Assembly: GCF_000315795.1 (NCBI RefSeq)
Contig: NZ_ANHY01000018.1
Span: 1-64,000 of the forward strand
Direction: 5' to 3'
Origin: Caenispirillum salinarum AK4
Lineage (GTDB): Bacteria; Pseudomonadota; Alphaproteobacteria; Rhodospirillales; Rhodospirillaceae
Length of the DNA stretch: 64,000 nucleotides
A program made the position numbers and the translations under genes. The notes below the pieces were generated by a model. That model was not told the DNA's origin. It ran no database searches and saw only the letters and a list, made by a program, of their open reading frames with translations. This document shows positions 27,871 through 38,227 of the stretch, in pieces. How positions within the stretch are numbered: position 1 is the stretch's first letter; every line of letters begins with the position of its first letter.

Positions 27871-28770
27871 ATGTCGCATGTCATCGCCGCGATCCGGCTT
27901 CTGCTCTTCGTCCTGTGGACGCTGCTCATCATTCCGCCCTATGCGCTGGTCATGGCCGTGGGCGGCCCCTATCGCTCCATGGCGCGATTCTACTGGGGCA
28001 CGGTCTGCCGCATCACCAACACCCAGGTGGTGGTGCGCGGCGCGCTGACGGACAAGCGGCCGCTGGTGATGGTGGCGAACCACACCAGTTACATGGATAT
28101 CGTGGTGCTGGGGAGCGTCGTGAACGGCGCCTTCGTGGCCAAGTCGGAGGTCGCCAACTGGCCGGGCTTCGGCGTCATCGCCAAGCTGGGCCGCACGGTC
28201 TTCGTCGACCGCAAACGTTCCGCCGCGCTGAAGCAGCGCAACGAGATCGTCCGCCGCCTGGTGACGGTGCGCGAGCCGCTGATCCTGTTCCCGGAAGGCA
28301 CCTCCAACGACGGCAACCGCGTGCTGCCCTTCAAGACCACCCTGTTCAACGTGGCGGAAAAGCCGGTGGAGGGCGAAGAGGTCTGGGTCCAGCCGGTGTC
28401 CATCGCCTACACCCGTGTCGACGGCCTGCCCATGGGCTACGGCTGGCGGCCGTTCTATGCCTGGTACGGCGACATGGACCTGGCAAGCCACCTGTGGGAG
28501 CTTCTGGGCTTCGGCCGGGTGACGGTGGAGGTGGAATTCCACGAACCCGTCACCGCCGCCCCCTTCGCCCACCGCCGCGACCTGTCGCGCTGGTGCGAGG
28601 AGGCGGTGCGCAACGGCGTCTCCCGCGCCCTGCACGGCCGCGACGACCCGCCGCCCCCGCCGCTGCCGGGCAAGGAGCCGGTCACCGACACGACGCCTTC
28701 CACCGCCGCCGACGCCGAACCGGCTGCCGCAGCGGTCGGCGCGGCCCGCTCCCCCGACGCCGTAACTTGA
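27871..28770 (+). CDS. olsA: 1-acyl-glycerol-3-phosphate acyltransferase family (OlsA-like)
   Basis: A 299-residue PlsC-family acyltransferase. An N-terminal membrane helix ([21 protein letters not shown]) is followed by the catalytic NHTSYMD (HX4D) and the substrate motif [12 protein letters not shown]. Position 46 bp after olsB suggests it O-acylates lyso-ornithine lipid, though phosphatidic-acid synthesis is an alternative. The last 50 residues are Pro/Ala-rich and disordered. GGCGGAGG precedes the ATG. Confidence 0.85.
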   Translation: MSHVIAAIRLLLFVLWTLLIIPPYALVMAVGGPYRSMARFYWGTVCRITNTQVVVRGALTDKRPLVMVANHTSYMDIVVLGSVVNGAFVAKSEVANWPGFGVIAKLGRTVFVDRKRSAALKQRNEIVRRLVTVREPLILFPEGTSNDGNRVLPFKTTLFNVAEKPVEGEEVWVQPVSIAYTRVDGLPMGYGWRPFYAWYGDMDLASHLWELLGFGRVTVEVEFHEPVTAAPFAHRRDLSRWCEEAVRNGVSRALHGRDDPPPPPLPGKEPVTDTTPSTAADAEPAAAAVGAARSPDAVT

Positions 28771-28885
28771 CTTATGCGGCCCCGGTGCTAACTCTCAGAG
28801 GATCAGTTCATCACCTCGGGCGCGCACCCGCGCCCGCGCGGGCGGGATCATCTTGCAGGGAAGCCGGAACGGTTCAGACATACCC

Positions 28886-30297
28886 TTGAAAAAACAGCTC
28901 TATATCAAGACCTACGGGTGCCAGATGAACGTCTACGACTCCGGTCGCATGGCGGACGTCCTGGCTCCCATCGGCTATGCCCCGGCGCAGGCGCCCGACA
29001 GCGCCGACATGGTGATCCTCAATACCTGCCACATCCGCGAGAAGGCGTCGGAGAAGGTGTTCTCCGAACTGGGCCGGCTGCGCCTGCTGCGCGAAGAGCG
29101 CAAGGCGGAAGGCAAGGGAGACCTGCTGATCGCCGTCGCCGGATGTGTCGCCCAGGCGGAAGGCGAGGAAATCCTGGCCCGGGCGCCCTACGTGGACATC
29201 GTGCTGGGCCCGCAGGCCTACCACAAGCTGCCGGAAATGGTCGCCCAGGCCGAGCGCGCCGCCGCCGCCCGCGCCAACGGTGACGACACGGCCGCCGGTC
29301 CCGGCCGCGGCGTGCTGAACACCGACTTCCCGGAAGAGGCCAAGTTCGACTTCCTGCCCGCGCCGCGCGCCGAGGGGCCGAGCGCCTTCCTGTCCATCCA
29401 GGAAGGCTGCGACAAGTTCTGCACCTTCTGCGTCGTGCCCTACACCCGAGGCGCCGAATACTCCCGCCCGGTGGATGCCGTGGTGGCGGAGGCACGCGGA
29501 CTGGTCGAGGCCGGCGTGCGCGAGATCACGCTGCTTGGCCAGAACGTCAACGCCTACCACGGCCTGGACGCCACCGGCACCGAAATGGGGCTGGGCGACC
29601 TGTGCCGCGCGCTGGCGGAAATTCCGGGCCTCAGCCGCATCCGCTACACCACGTCCCACCCGCGCGACGTGGACGACGCCCTGATCGCCGCCCACCGCGA
29701 CCTGCCGCAGATGATGCCGTTCATCCACCTGCCGGTGCAGTCGGGGTCCGATCGCATCCTGCGCGCCATGAACCGCGGCCACACGCGCGACCGCTACCGC
29801 GAGATCGTGGCGGGGCTGAAAGGATCGCGCGACGACCTGGCGCTGTCGTCGGACTTCATCGTCGGGTTCCCCGGCGAGACCGACAAGGACTTCCGCGACA
29901 CCATGGCGCTGGTGGAAGAAACCGGCTTCATCCAAGCCTACAGCTTCAAGTACAGCCCGCGTCCGGGCACCCCGGCCTCGGCCATGCCCAACCAGGTGCC
30001 CGAGGACGAAAAGGACGCCCGGCTGAAGGAGCTTCAGGCCCTGCTGCAACGCCAGCAGATCGCCTTCAACCAGGACTGCGTCGGGCGCGAGATGGACGTG
30101 CTGCTCGACCGCGTGGGCAAGCATCCGGGCCAGTTGCTCGGCCGCAGCCCGTACATGCAGCCGGTGCACGTGACCGCGCCGGCCGAAATGCGGAACACCA
30201 TCGCGCGCCTGCGCATCGTCTCGGCCGGGCCCAACAGCCTGGGCGGCGAGCTTGTGGCCGCGGCGGACCCGCCTCACTCCAGCGAAAGGGCGTGCGC

Positions 30298-30301
<4 letters not shown>
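28886..30301 (+). CDS. miaB: tRNA-2-methylthio-N6-dimethylallyladenosine synthase MiaB
   Basis: This radical-SAM methylthiotransferase converts i6A37 to ms2i6A37 in tRNA. The 471-aa protein has the UPF0004 cluster cysteines ([22 protein letters not shown]), the radical-SAM CxxxCxxC in [17 protein letters not shown], and a C-terminal TRAM domain (residues about 395-460). The start is probably TTG at 28886, giving [13 protein letters not shown] second TTG at 28853 in frame would add 11 residues. Its stop overlaps the phoH GTG. Confidence 0.94.
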
Positions 30302-31305
<1,004 letters not shown>

Positions 31306-31355
31306 GCGCCGCCTCTCCGGCTCCGCACACGCACCGCAAGGACCCGCACCCAGAC

Positions 31356-31961
31356 ATGTCCGGCGACCCGGCCCAAAGTTCCGAGCCCACCGCCTCCCGC
31401 CTCGACGTCGAGGTGATGGTCGAGGAATCGCGGTGGGCCGATACCATCCCCGACGCGAGCGCCATCGCAGAGCGCGCGGCGCGTGCCGCCTACGCCCGCG
31501 CCGCCGCCGACAGCTTCGATCCCGCACCGCCGGCAGCCGCCGAGCTGACCATCGTGCTGGCCGACGATGCGGCGGTGCAGGCGCTCAACCGCGACTACCG
31601 CGGCAAGGACACGCCGACCAACGTGCTGTCCTTCGCCACGCTGGACGACGAGACGGCGCCGCCGCCGCCGCCCGGTGAACCTCTGTTCCTCGGCGATGTT
31701 ATCCTGGCGTTGGAAACCTGCACGATGGAGGCGGCCGAGGCCGGCAAGCCCGCCGCCGACCATCTGTTCCACCTGGTGGTGCACGGCGTCCTGCATTGCC
31801 TGGGCTTCGACCACGAGGCGGACGCCGAGGCCGAGGAAATGGAGGCGCTGGAAACGGCGATCCTGCGCGACCACGGCCTTCCCGACCCTTACGCGCCCGA
31901 CCCTCACCCGGACGATCAACAGGAGGAGGCGGCGGCCCCGTCTCCGGAACGAGAGAGATGA
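31356..31961 (+). CDS. ybeY: Endoribonuclease YbeY
   Basis: YbeY is a zinc-dependent RNase that takes part in 16S rRNA 3'-end maturation and ribosome quality control. The 201-aa protein shows the metal motif HGVLHCLGFDHE (HxxxHxxxxxH). NRDYRGKDTPTNVLSFA and EPLFLGDVILALET are further family blocks. The N-terminal 40 and C-terminal 30 residues are acidic and Pro-rich tails beyond the core. The last codons overlap the ybeX start (ATGA). Confidence 0.94.
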   Translation: MSGDPAQSSEPTASRLDVEVMVEESRWADTIPDASAIAERAARAAYARAAADSFDPAPPAAAELTIVLADDAAVQALNRDYRGKDTPTNVLSFATLDDETAPPPPPGEPLFLGDVILALETCTMEAAEAGKPAADHLFHLVVHGVLHCLGFDHEADAEAEEMEALETAILRDHGLPDPYAPDPHPDDQQEEAAAPSPERER

Positions 31962-32881
31962 ACGACCAAAGCTCCAGTAGCCAGCCCCGGACCATCGGGG
32001 CGGAGACAGACAATGGCCTGATGCAGGGCTTGCGGCAGTGGATCAGGGGCCTGCGCAAACGCAACGGCGATCATTCCGTGCGCGAGGCGCTGGAGGAACT
32101 GATCGAGGAGCGCGAGTCCGACGACCTGCCCATCGACGAGCACGAGCACGTGCTGCTGGGCAACATCTTCAAGCTGCGCGACATGACGGCTTACGACGTC
32201 ATGATCCCGCGGGCCGACATCATCGCGGTGGAGATGAACACGCCCCTGCCCGAGGTGACGGAACTGATGGCGCGCGTCGGCCATTCGCGCCTGCCCATCT
32301 ACCGCGAAACGCTGGACGACGTGCTGGGGATGGTCCACATCAAGGATCTTGTGGCCGTCGTCAACAAGGGCCGCGCGGTCAAGCTGGAGCACCTGCTGCG
32401 CCGCGTGCTGTTCGTCTCGCCGTCCATCCGCGTGCTGGACCTGCTGCTGGAGATGCGGCTCAAGCGCACGCACATGGCGCTGGTGGTCGACGAGTACGGC
32501 GGCATCGACGGCCTGCTGACCATCGAGGACGTGGTGGAACAGATCGTCGGCGAGATCGAGGACGAGCACGACACCGAGGTCGAGCCCGAGATGATCGACC
32601 ACGGCGACGGCACGGTCATCGCCGACGCCCGCGTGCCGCTGGAAGATTTCGAGGCGCGCTACGCCCCCATCACGACCGAGGAAGAGCGCGAGGAGATCGA
32701 TACGCTCGGCGGCCTGGTGTTCCGCATCCTCGGCCGCATTCCGGCGCGCGGCGAACTGGTGCGCCACCCGGAAAGCGGGCTGGAGTTCGAAATCATCGAC
32801 GCCGATCCCCGTCGCATCCGCCGCCTGCGCCTGCGCAACGTGCCCGAGCCCGGCAGCCACCCTGAAGCGGGCGAGGACTGA
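31958..32881 (+). CDS. ybeX: CorC/YbeX-type CBS-domain protein
   Basis: A 307-residue cytosolic protein of the HlyC/CorC family: two CBS domains (about residues 75-195, including VMIPRADIIAVEMN and HMALVVDEYGGIDGLLTIED) and a C-terminal transporter-associated CorC domain (about 205-290). It lacks the DUF21 membrane domain, as in YbeX. It is linked to Mg/Co efflux and, more recently, to ribosome metabolism. GAGAGAG precedes the ATG within the ybeY stop. Confidence 0.92.
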   Translation: MNDQSSSSQPRTIGAETDNGLMQGLRQWIRGLRKRNGDHSVREALEELIEERESDDLPIDEHEHVLLGNIFKLRDMTAYDVMIPRADIIAVEMNTPLPEVTELMARVGHSRLPIYRETLDDVLGMVHIKDLVAVVNKGRAVKLEHLLRRVLFVSPSIRVLDLLLEMRLKRTHMALVVDEYGGIDGLLTIEDVVEQIVGEIEDEHDTEVEPEMIDHGDGTVIADARVPLEDFEARYAPITTEEEREEIDTLGGLVFRILGRIPARGELVRHPESGLEFEIIDADPRRIRRLRLRNVPEPGSHPEAGED

Positions 32882-32943
32882 CCGGCACAGGCCGTCCCGT
32901 CCCGCTCCACCGTCCTTCGTCCTGCCGACCGGAGAGTCCCTGC

Positions 32944-34527
32944 GTGCGCCTGTTCGACCGCCTCGCCCGCCTCAAGGACCGTACCGCCGCGCTGACCGGC
33001 TGGACGCGCGCGGGCCTGGCCGTGCTTCTGGGCATGTTGACGACGCTGGCCCTGCCGCCGGTGCACGCCGTTCCGGTGCTGCTGGTCACCCTGCCCATGC
33101 TGGTGTGGCTGATCGACGGCAGCAAGAGCTGGCGCGGTGCCCTTGGCATCGGCTGGCTGTTCGGGCTGGGGCACTTCGCCACCGGCTTCTACTGGATCGC
33201 CAACGCCCTGCTCATCGACGCCGAGCGCTTCGGCTGGATGATTCCCTTCGCCGTCGGCGGCCTGGGCGGGCTGATGGCAATTTTTCCGGCCGGCGCCGCC
33301 GCGCTCAGCCGCCTGGCCGGCACGAGCGGTCCGGCCAGGGTGCTGGCGCTCGCCGCCGCCTGGGGGGCGCTGGAGTGGGTGCGCGGCTGGTTCCTCACGG
33401 GCTTTCCCTGGAACCCGCTGGCGAGCGCCTGGATGCCGGTCGACGCCGTGCTGCAGACGACCGCTTTCGTCGGCACCTATGGCCTGAGCCTGCTCACCAT
33501 GCTGGCCTTCGCCGCCCTCGCGCTGGCCGGAGACCGGCCGAACGAGGATCGCCGCCCGGGTCTGGCGACCGCCTCCGCCGCCTGGGCCGTGCTGGCGGTG
33601 GCCGCCGTGCTGGGGGCGATGCGGCTGGCCTCGGCCGACGTCGCGCCGGCGGACGGCCCGCGCCTGCGCATCGTGCAGCCCCATATCCCCCAGATTGACA
33701 AGTGGAAGCAGGACAAGCGCGACGACAACCTGCTGCGCCACATCGAACTGTCGCAGCAGGACGGGTTCGCCGAGCTGGACGCCGTCATCTGGCCCGAGAC
33801 CGCCGCCCCCTTCGCCATCAACCTGGACCACGAACGCCGGCGCCTGGCCGCCCATGCGGCGCCGCCAGGCGGTGTTCTGCTGACCGGCGCGCCGCGCATG
33901 ACACCGCGCGGCGACCGGCCCTTCCAGGTGTGGAACAGCCTGGTGGCGCTGAAGCCCGACGGCACCATCCTGGACACCTACGACAAGATGCACCTGGTGC
34001 CCTTCGGCGAATACGTGCCCCTGCGCGACGTGCTGCCGCTGGAAAAAGTGACCCCCGGCTCCACCGACTTCAGCTTCGGCACCGGGCCGCGGCTCATGAC
34101 GCTGCCGGGCCTGCCGCCCGCCGGCCCGCTGATCTGTTACGAGGTGATCTTCCCCGGACAGATCGTCCTGGACGCCGCCAACCGACCCGCCTGGCTGCTG
34201 AACGTCACCAACGACGGGTGGTACGGCATTTCCGCCGGTCCCTTCCAGCACTGGGCCACGTCGCGCCTGCGCGCGGTCGAGGAAGGCCTGCCGCTGGTGC
34301 GCGCCGCCAACACGGGCATCTCCGGGGTGGTCGACGCCTACGGCCGCGTGGTCGCCGTGCAGCCGCTGGGCACCGCCGGCGTGGTCGATGCCGTGCTGCC
34401 GCCCGCGCTTGCCCCCACCGTCTTCGCGAGCGGCGGCAACTTCATACCTTTGGCCGGTGCGGCGGCCCTTGCGGCCTGCGCCTTCTGGTTGCGGATACGT
34501 CGGCGGCAATTCTGCGACGCTGCGTGA
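32944..34527 (+). CDS. lnt: Apolipoprotein N-acyltransferase
   Basis: Lnt adds the third acyl chain to the N-terminal Cys of lipoproteins in the inner membrane. The 527-aa protein has about six N-terminal helices, a periplasmic nitrilase domain with the Glu-Lys-Cys triad (VIWPETAAPF, YDKMHLVPFGEY, LICYEVIFP) and a C-terminal helix (AGAAALAACAFWLRIRRR). The GTG start at 32944 fits the family N-terminus. It is the envelope end of the miaB-ybeZ-ybeY-ybeX-lnt block. Confidence 0.95.
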   Translation: MRLFDRLARLKDRTAALTGWTRAGLAVLLGMLTTLALPPVHAVPVLLVTLPMLVWLIDGSKSWRGALGIGWLFGLGHFATGFYWIANALLIDAERFGWMIPFAVGGLGGLMAIFPAGAAALSRLAGTSGPARVLALAAAWGALEWVRGWFLTGFPWNPLASAWMPVDAVLQTTAFVGTYGLSLLTMLAFAALALAGDRPNEDRRPGLATASAAWAVLAVAAVLGAMRLASADVAPADGPRLRIVQPHIPQIDKWKQDKRDDNLLRHIELSQQDGFAELDAVIWPETAAPFAINLDHERRRLAAHAAPPGGVLLTGAPRMTPRGDRPFQVWNSLVALKPDGTILDTYDKMHLVPFGEYVPLRDVLPLEKVTPGSTDFSFGTGPRLMTLPGLPPAGPLICYEVIFPGQIVLDAANRPAWLLNVTNDGWYGISAGPFQHWATSRLRAVEEGLPLVRAANTGISGVVDAYGRVVAVQPLGTAGVVDAVLPPALAPTVFASGGNFIPLAGAAALAACAFWLRIRRRQFCDAA

Positions 34528-34702
34528 ACCGCGCCGGTTTCAGCGACGTTTCCCCCACACGTCTGACGACGGAGACACGCGACGGTCGGGCCTGCCCCCG
34601 GCGGACGACATAGTCCCAAAGGCATAGAAGGGTTGGAACCCGCCCCCCTCGCCGAAGCGTCGCGCCCGTCGTGCCACTGTCGGATTCCTTGGGGTTGAGG
34701 CC

Positions 34703-35221
34703 ATGAATTCACTCCCGCACGCTTCCTCCGTCGACGAGTCGGCGCGCCGGTCCTCCCGCGGCCGCATGCCGTCGGGCAAGCCGAACCCGGTGGACGTGCA
34801 CGTCGGCAGCCGGGTCCGGCTGCGGCGCACGCTGCTGGGGCTCAGCCAGGAAAAGCTGGGCGAGGCCATTGGCCTGACCTTCCAGCAGGTGCAAAAATAC
34901 GAGCGCGGCGCCAACCGCATCGGCGCCAGCCGGCTGTGGGACCTGTCCCGCGTGCTGGACGTGCCGGTATCCTTCTTTTTCGAGGAAATGGACGACAGCG
35001 TCGCCAGCCGCAGCCCCCGCAACGTCATGCGCGGGGCCGAGGAGGAGGCCGAAGCCGAGGCCGATCCCATGACCAAGCGCGAGACGCTGGAACTGGTGCG
35101 TTCGTACTACCGCATCATCGATCCGTCCATCCGCAAGCGTATCTACGACCTGACCAAGACGCTGGCACAGAGTGCCGCCGGCAACGAAGGCCGCGACGGC
35201 GAGCCCGAGCCTGAGCAATAA
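34703..35221 (+). CDS. XRE-family transcriptional regulator upstream of metK
   Basis: The 172-aa protein has a helix-turn-helix of the XRE/Cro class at residues about 33-90 (LSQEKLGEAIGLTFQQVQKY, then RGANRIGASRLWDLSRVLDV and PVSFFFEEM). A C-terminal dimer region and an acidic tail follow. Regulators of this kind occur before metK in many alphaproteobacteria; the PraR-like group is one of them. The ATG at 34703 is chosen; a second ATG (34766) is in frame. An intrinsic terminator lies 100 bp after the stop. Confidence 0.85.
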   Translation: MNSLPHASSVDESARRSSRGRMPSGKPNPVDVHVGSRVRLRRTLLGLSQEKLGEAIGLTFQQVQKYERGANRIGASRLWDLSRVLDVPVSFFFEEMDDSVASRSPRNVMRGAEEEAEAEADPMTKRETLELVRSYYRIIDPSIRKRIYDLTKTLAQSAAGNEGRDGEPEPEQ

Positions 35222-35321
35222 AGTTCCTGAACGATCCGAAGGATTTAAGCCCTTTACTTGCGTTCTTCTCCCGGACCGGCACCCAGCCGCCTGTCGCACA
35301 CCGTGCAGCACTTCGGCATAA

Positions 35322-35354
35322 GGCGCGATTGCGCTTGCGCTCGCGCCCTTTTTT
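35322..35354 (+). terminator. Intrinsic terminator between XRE gene and metK
   Basis: A 7-bp GC stem (GGCGCGA 35322-35328 with TCGCGCC 35341-35347) with a 12-nt loop is followed by CTTTTTT (35348-35354). It fits a rho-independent terminator that separates the XRE transcript from metK. It could also act as an attenuator if transcription initiates before it. Confidence 0.75.
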
Positions 35355-35370
35355 CGTTACGTCCTGCCTC

Positions 35371-35462
35371 CTAACCTCCGGAGGCTGACGGCTTGTCTCC
35401 GGAACAATCGCCCCACCCCGTTCCCCGGGGGCGCAGGGGCTTGTTAATGGAGGGATGCCGCA
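35371..35462 (+). promoter_or_regulatory. Structured 5' leader of metK, possible riboregulator
   Basis: Seen directly: a perfect palindrome CCTCCGGAGG (35375-35384), and two mutually exclusive pairings. CGCCCC (35409-35414) can pair with GGGGCG (35428-35433). Alternatively GCCCC (35410-35414) plus AACAA (35403-35407) can pair with GGGGC (35436-35440) plus TTGTT (35441-35445). The ribosome-binding site GGAGGG (35449-35454) follows at once, and CCTCC in the palindrome could also cover it. Such a layout suits SAM-dependent control of metK. It does not clearly match the SAM-II or SAM/SAH consensus I recall. Confidence 0.45.
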
Positions 35463-36644
35463 GTGTCTCAGTCTGATTACCTGTTTACCAGCGAGTCCGT
35501 TTCCGAGGGCCACCCGGACAAGGTGTGCGACCGCATTTCCGACGCCATCGTCGACACCTATCTGGCCGCCGACCCCGAAGCGCGCGTCGCTGTGGAGACA
35601 CTGGCGACCACCAACCGCGTGGTCCTGGCCGGCGAGGTGCGCGGCCCCGGCTCCATCACCCACGACATGCTGATCGAGCGGGCCCGCGAGGCCATCCGCG
35701 AGATCGGCTACGCGCAGGAAGGCTTCCACTGGCAGACCGCTGAGGTCGCCTGCCACGTGCACAGCCAGTCCGCCGACATCGCGGTGGGCGTGGATGCCGC
35801 CGGCGAGAAGGACGAGGGCGCCGGCGACCAGGGCATCATGTTCGGCTACGCCTGCGACGAGACCGACGAACTGATGCCGGCCCCCATCGCCCTGTCGCAC
35901 CGCATCCTGAAGGCCATGGCCGCCGCGCGCCATGCCAAGAAGGTTCCGTTCGGCCCCGACGCCAAGAGCCAGGTGACGCTGCGCTACGTCAACGGCAAGC
36001 CCGTCGGCGCGACCTCCGTCGTCGTCTCCACCCAGCACGACGAGCATGTGACGACCGAGGAAGTGCGCGAGACCGTGCGCCCCTTCGTCGTCGACGCCCT
36101 GCCCGAGGGCTGGATGTGCCCCGAGGAAGAGCTGTACGTCAACCCGACCGGCCGCTTCGTCATCGGCGGTCCGGACGGTGACTGCGGCCTGACGGGCCGC
36201 AAGATCATCGTCGACACCTACGGCGGTGCCGCCCCGCACGGCGGCGGCGCGTTTTCCGGCAAGGACCCGACGAAGGTGGACCGCTCCGCCGCCTACGCCG
36301 CGCGCTACCTGGCAAAGAACGTGGTCGGCGCCGGCCTGGCCAAGAAGTGCCTGATCCAGCTGTCCTATGCCATTGGCGTGGCCAAGCCGCTGTCGGTCTA
36401 CGTCGACTGCTTCGGCACCGCCGAGGTGGACCAGGTGAAGCTGGCCGCCGTGCTGCAGGAGCTGATGAACCTCAGCCCGCGCGGCATCCGCACCCACCTG
36501 GCGCTGAACCGCCCCATCTACGCCCGCACCGCCGCCTACGGCCACTTCGGCCGCCAGTCCGAGGCCGACGGCGGTTTCTCGTGGGAGAAGCTGGACCTGG
36601 TGGACGAGCTGAAGGCCGCCTTCGGCGCCACCGCCAGCGCTTAA
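35463..36644 (+). CDS. metK: S-adenosylmethionine synthase
   Basis: MetK makes SAM from methionine and ATP. The 393-residue protein has the three-repeat fold: [20 protein letters not shown] at the start, [12 protein letters not shown] near residue 119, and [20 protein letters not shown] near residue 260. The GTG start at 35463 follows GGAGGG at 35449-35454. The leader before it is unusually structured. A perfect 28-bp palindrome lies just after the stop. Confidence 0.97.
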   Translation: MSQSDYLFTSESVSEGHPDKVCDRISDAIVDTYLAADPEARVAVETLATTNRVVLAGEVRGPGSITHDMLIERAREAIREIGYAQEGFHWQTAEVACHVHSQSADIAVGVDAAGEKDEGAGDQGIMFGYACDETDELMPAPIALSHRILKAMAAARHAKKVPFGPDAKSQVTLRYVNGKPVGATSVVVSTQHDEHVTTEEVRETVRPFVVDALPEGWMCPEEELYVNPTGRFVIGGPDGDCGLTGRKIIVDTYGGAAPHGGGAFSGKDPTKVDRSAAYAARYLAKNVVGAGLAKKCLIQLSYAIGVAKPLSVYVDCFGTAEVDQVKLAAVLQELMNLSPRGIRTHLALNRPIYARTAAYGHFGRQSEADGGFSWEKLDLVDELKAAFGATASA

Positions 36645-36650
36645 TGTTGG

Positions 36651-36678
36651 TTCCGGTGATCGCGCGCGATCACCGGAA
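36651..36678. repeat. Perfect 28-bp palindrome after metK
   Basis: TTCCGGTGATCG (36651-36662) and its exact complement (36667-36678) are joined by CGCG, so the whole 28 bp is self-complementary. It starts six bases after the metK stop. No T-run follows. It may be a 3' stabilising hairpin, a terminator without U tract, or an operator. Which one is unknown. Confidence 0.6.
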
Positions 36679-36758
36679 CGCCCTCATGCGCCGGGCGCGC
36701 GCTGACCGCGCGCTAGGCTCACGCCGCAGTGGCGGCGGCCGCCAGTCGGCGGCTTGAA

Positions 36759-36789
36759 GGGACACGTCGGGCGCCGCCCGCCGTGTCCC
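36759..36789 (+). promoter_or_regulatory. Hairpin in the trmB leader
   Basis: An 8-bp stem GGGACACG (36759-36766) with CGTGTCCC (36782-36789) encloses an inner stem CGGGCG (36768-36773) with CGCCCG (36775-36780). It ends 22 bp before the trmB ATG. It may attenuate or stabilise a metK-trmB transcript. Confidence 0.45.
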
Positions 36790-36811
36790 CGAAGTGACTG
36801 ACGGAGTGCAC

Positions 36812-37570
36812 ATGGTTGATCCGCGCCACGCGACGCGGACGAAGAAAGAGGCGCCGGCGGATGAAGCCGGCGCCTTGTTTCGTCCCGACGACCCCAAGTT
36901 CTACGGCCGCCGCAAGGGCAAGCGCCTGAAGTCCACCCGCGCGCGCCTCATCGACGAGCTTTTGCCGAAACTCCACATCCCCGCACCGGCCGAGGGCGAG
37001 ACCCTGGACCTGGCCGCCCTGTTCGGCGAGGAAAAGCGCGCCTACCAGCTGGAGGTCGGCTTCGGCAACGGCGAGCATCTGGTGGCGCAGGCGGAGGCCC
37101 ACCCCGATGTCGGCTTCATCGGCGCCGAGCCCTTCATCAACGGCGTCGGCGCGTTGTTGATGCAGATCGAGGAAAAGGGGCTGACCAACATCCGCGTCTT
37201 CACCGACGACGTGCGCCTTCTGCTGCCGGCGATCCCGCCGCGCAGCCTGGAGCGCGTGTGGGTGCTGTTCCCCGACCCCTGGCCCAAGGCCCGCCACGCC
37301 CGCCGCCGCTTCGTCAACGTCGCGGTGCTGGACGTGCTGGCGGAGCTGATGCGCGACGGCGCGGAGCTGCGCGTGGCGTCGGACGACAAGGTGTACGTGC
37401 GCTGGAGCCTCATCCAGGCCACCAACCACCCGCTGTTCCGTTGGACGGCCGAAAAGCCCGAGGACTGGCGCCAGCGCTGGCCGGACGGCTTCCCGACCCG
37501 CTACGAGGCAAAGCAGATCCGGGGCGCGCCCCACTACATGACGTTCCGGCTGGTTGGGCGGGGCGATTGA
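36812..37570 (+). CDS. trmB: tRNA (guanine-N7-)-methyltransferase
   Basis: TrmB makes m7G46 in tRNA using SAM, so it sits beside metK. The 252-aa class I methyltransferase has the SAM motif QLEVGFGNGEHLVAQA, the acidic FIGAEPFINGV, RVFTDDVRLLLP, and WVLFPDPWPKARHARRRFVN. The ATG at 36812 is preferred to a GTG at 36794 because ACGGAG lies just before it. About 45 N-terminal residues precede the core, including a basic stretch FYGRRKGKRLKSTRAR. Confidence 0.94.
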   Translation: MVDPRHATRTKKEAPADEAGALFRPDDPKFYGRRKGKRLKSTRARLIDELLPKLHIPAPAEGETLDLAALFGEEKRAYQLEVGFGNGEHLVAQAEAHPDVGFIGAEPFINGVGALLMQIEEKGLTNIRVFTDDVRLLLPAIPPRSLERVWVLFPDPWPKARHARRRFVNVAVLDVLAELMRDGAELRVASDDKVYVRWSLIQATNHPLFRWTAEKPEDWRQRWPDGFPTRYEAKQIRGAPHYMTFRLVGRGD

Positions 37571-37634
37571 TCGCGACATAGAGGCCGGGCGGGGCAGACA
37601 GGCCGATGACAGGGCACCGCCCGCCCCGCGGCCT

Positions 37635-38021
37635 TTACCAGCGCCGCACGCGCACGAACCCGCGCTGCATCATGCAGTTCTCGCGCATCGCCTTGCCCTG
37701 CTTTGCCTGACTGTTCATGGTCGACAACGTCGAGCCCTGCATCAGGTGCCCCATTCCCATCTGGCCGTGGTAGGTGCCGGCTTCCCGCATGGCCGCGAGC
37801 CCCAGTTCGTTGCACTCCTCGAAGGCCGCTTCGCGGGTGACACCGCCATGGCCGATGGTCGGGTCAGCGCCGACACGGGACTCGTACCAGTCCGCCTGCA
37901 CACCGATTCCCAACGCATCGGTGGTCTTGAGAGCAAGCTGCTGTCCCAGGTGCTGCGGGCTCAGGCAGCCGGCGAGGCCAATCGCAAGGCCTGCCGCCAA
38001 GACGGTACGCATGATTTTCAT
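37635..38021 (-). CDS. Small lipoprotein, unknown
   Basis: A 128-residue protein with a lipoprotein signal: hydrophobic LAAGLAIGLAGC with Cys at about residue 19 after Gly-Leu-Ala (lipobox LAGC). The mature part is polar, with MGMGHLMQGSTLSTMNSQ and two Cys. It should be anchored in the envelope. GGGGGGA precedes the ATG at 38019-38021. It faces trmB tail to tail and is divergent from the phnA-like gene across an AT-rich gap. No function is recognised. Confidence 0.65.
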   Translation of the reverse strand: MKIMRTVLAAGLAIGLAGCLSPQHLGQQLALKTTDALGIGVQADWYESRVGADPTIGHGGVTREAAFEECNELGLAAMREAGTYHGQMGMGHLMQGSTLSTMNSQAKQGKAMRENCMMQRGFVRVRRW

Positions 38022-38227
38022 GATTTCATCCCCCCAGTGCGACATAATTCTTCGCAACCTGAAATTTTTACTTCTACAGTAAGTGCGAAGACCTTCGCGA
38101 GCGGGCATAGCGAATCGCCGCTCGAGTCGTCACTTAAAAATCGCCTTCCACGGTTGATTATCTGCCTAAAATTCGCAGAACGTGCAAAACCAGCCAAGCC
38201 GCACATCACCGAAAGCGGAACGGAATC
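38022..38227. promoter_or_regulatory. AT-rich divergent promoter region
   Basis: This 206-bp region separates the lipoprotein gene and the phnA-like gene. It is far more AT-rich than the genome (GACATAATTCTTCGC, GAAATTTTTACTTC, CACTTAAAAATC). Promoters for both genes should lie here. In this background it would also be a natural MucR target, which is inference. Confidence 0.4.

Noticed and set aside
37583-37633. Bidirectional terminator between trmB and the lipoprotein gene
   Set aside because: The GC arms do not pair well when aligned base by base; only short partial stems are possible.
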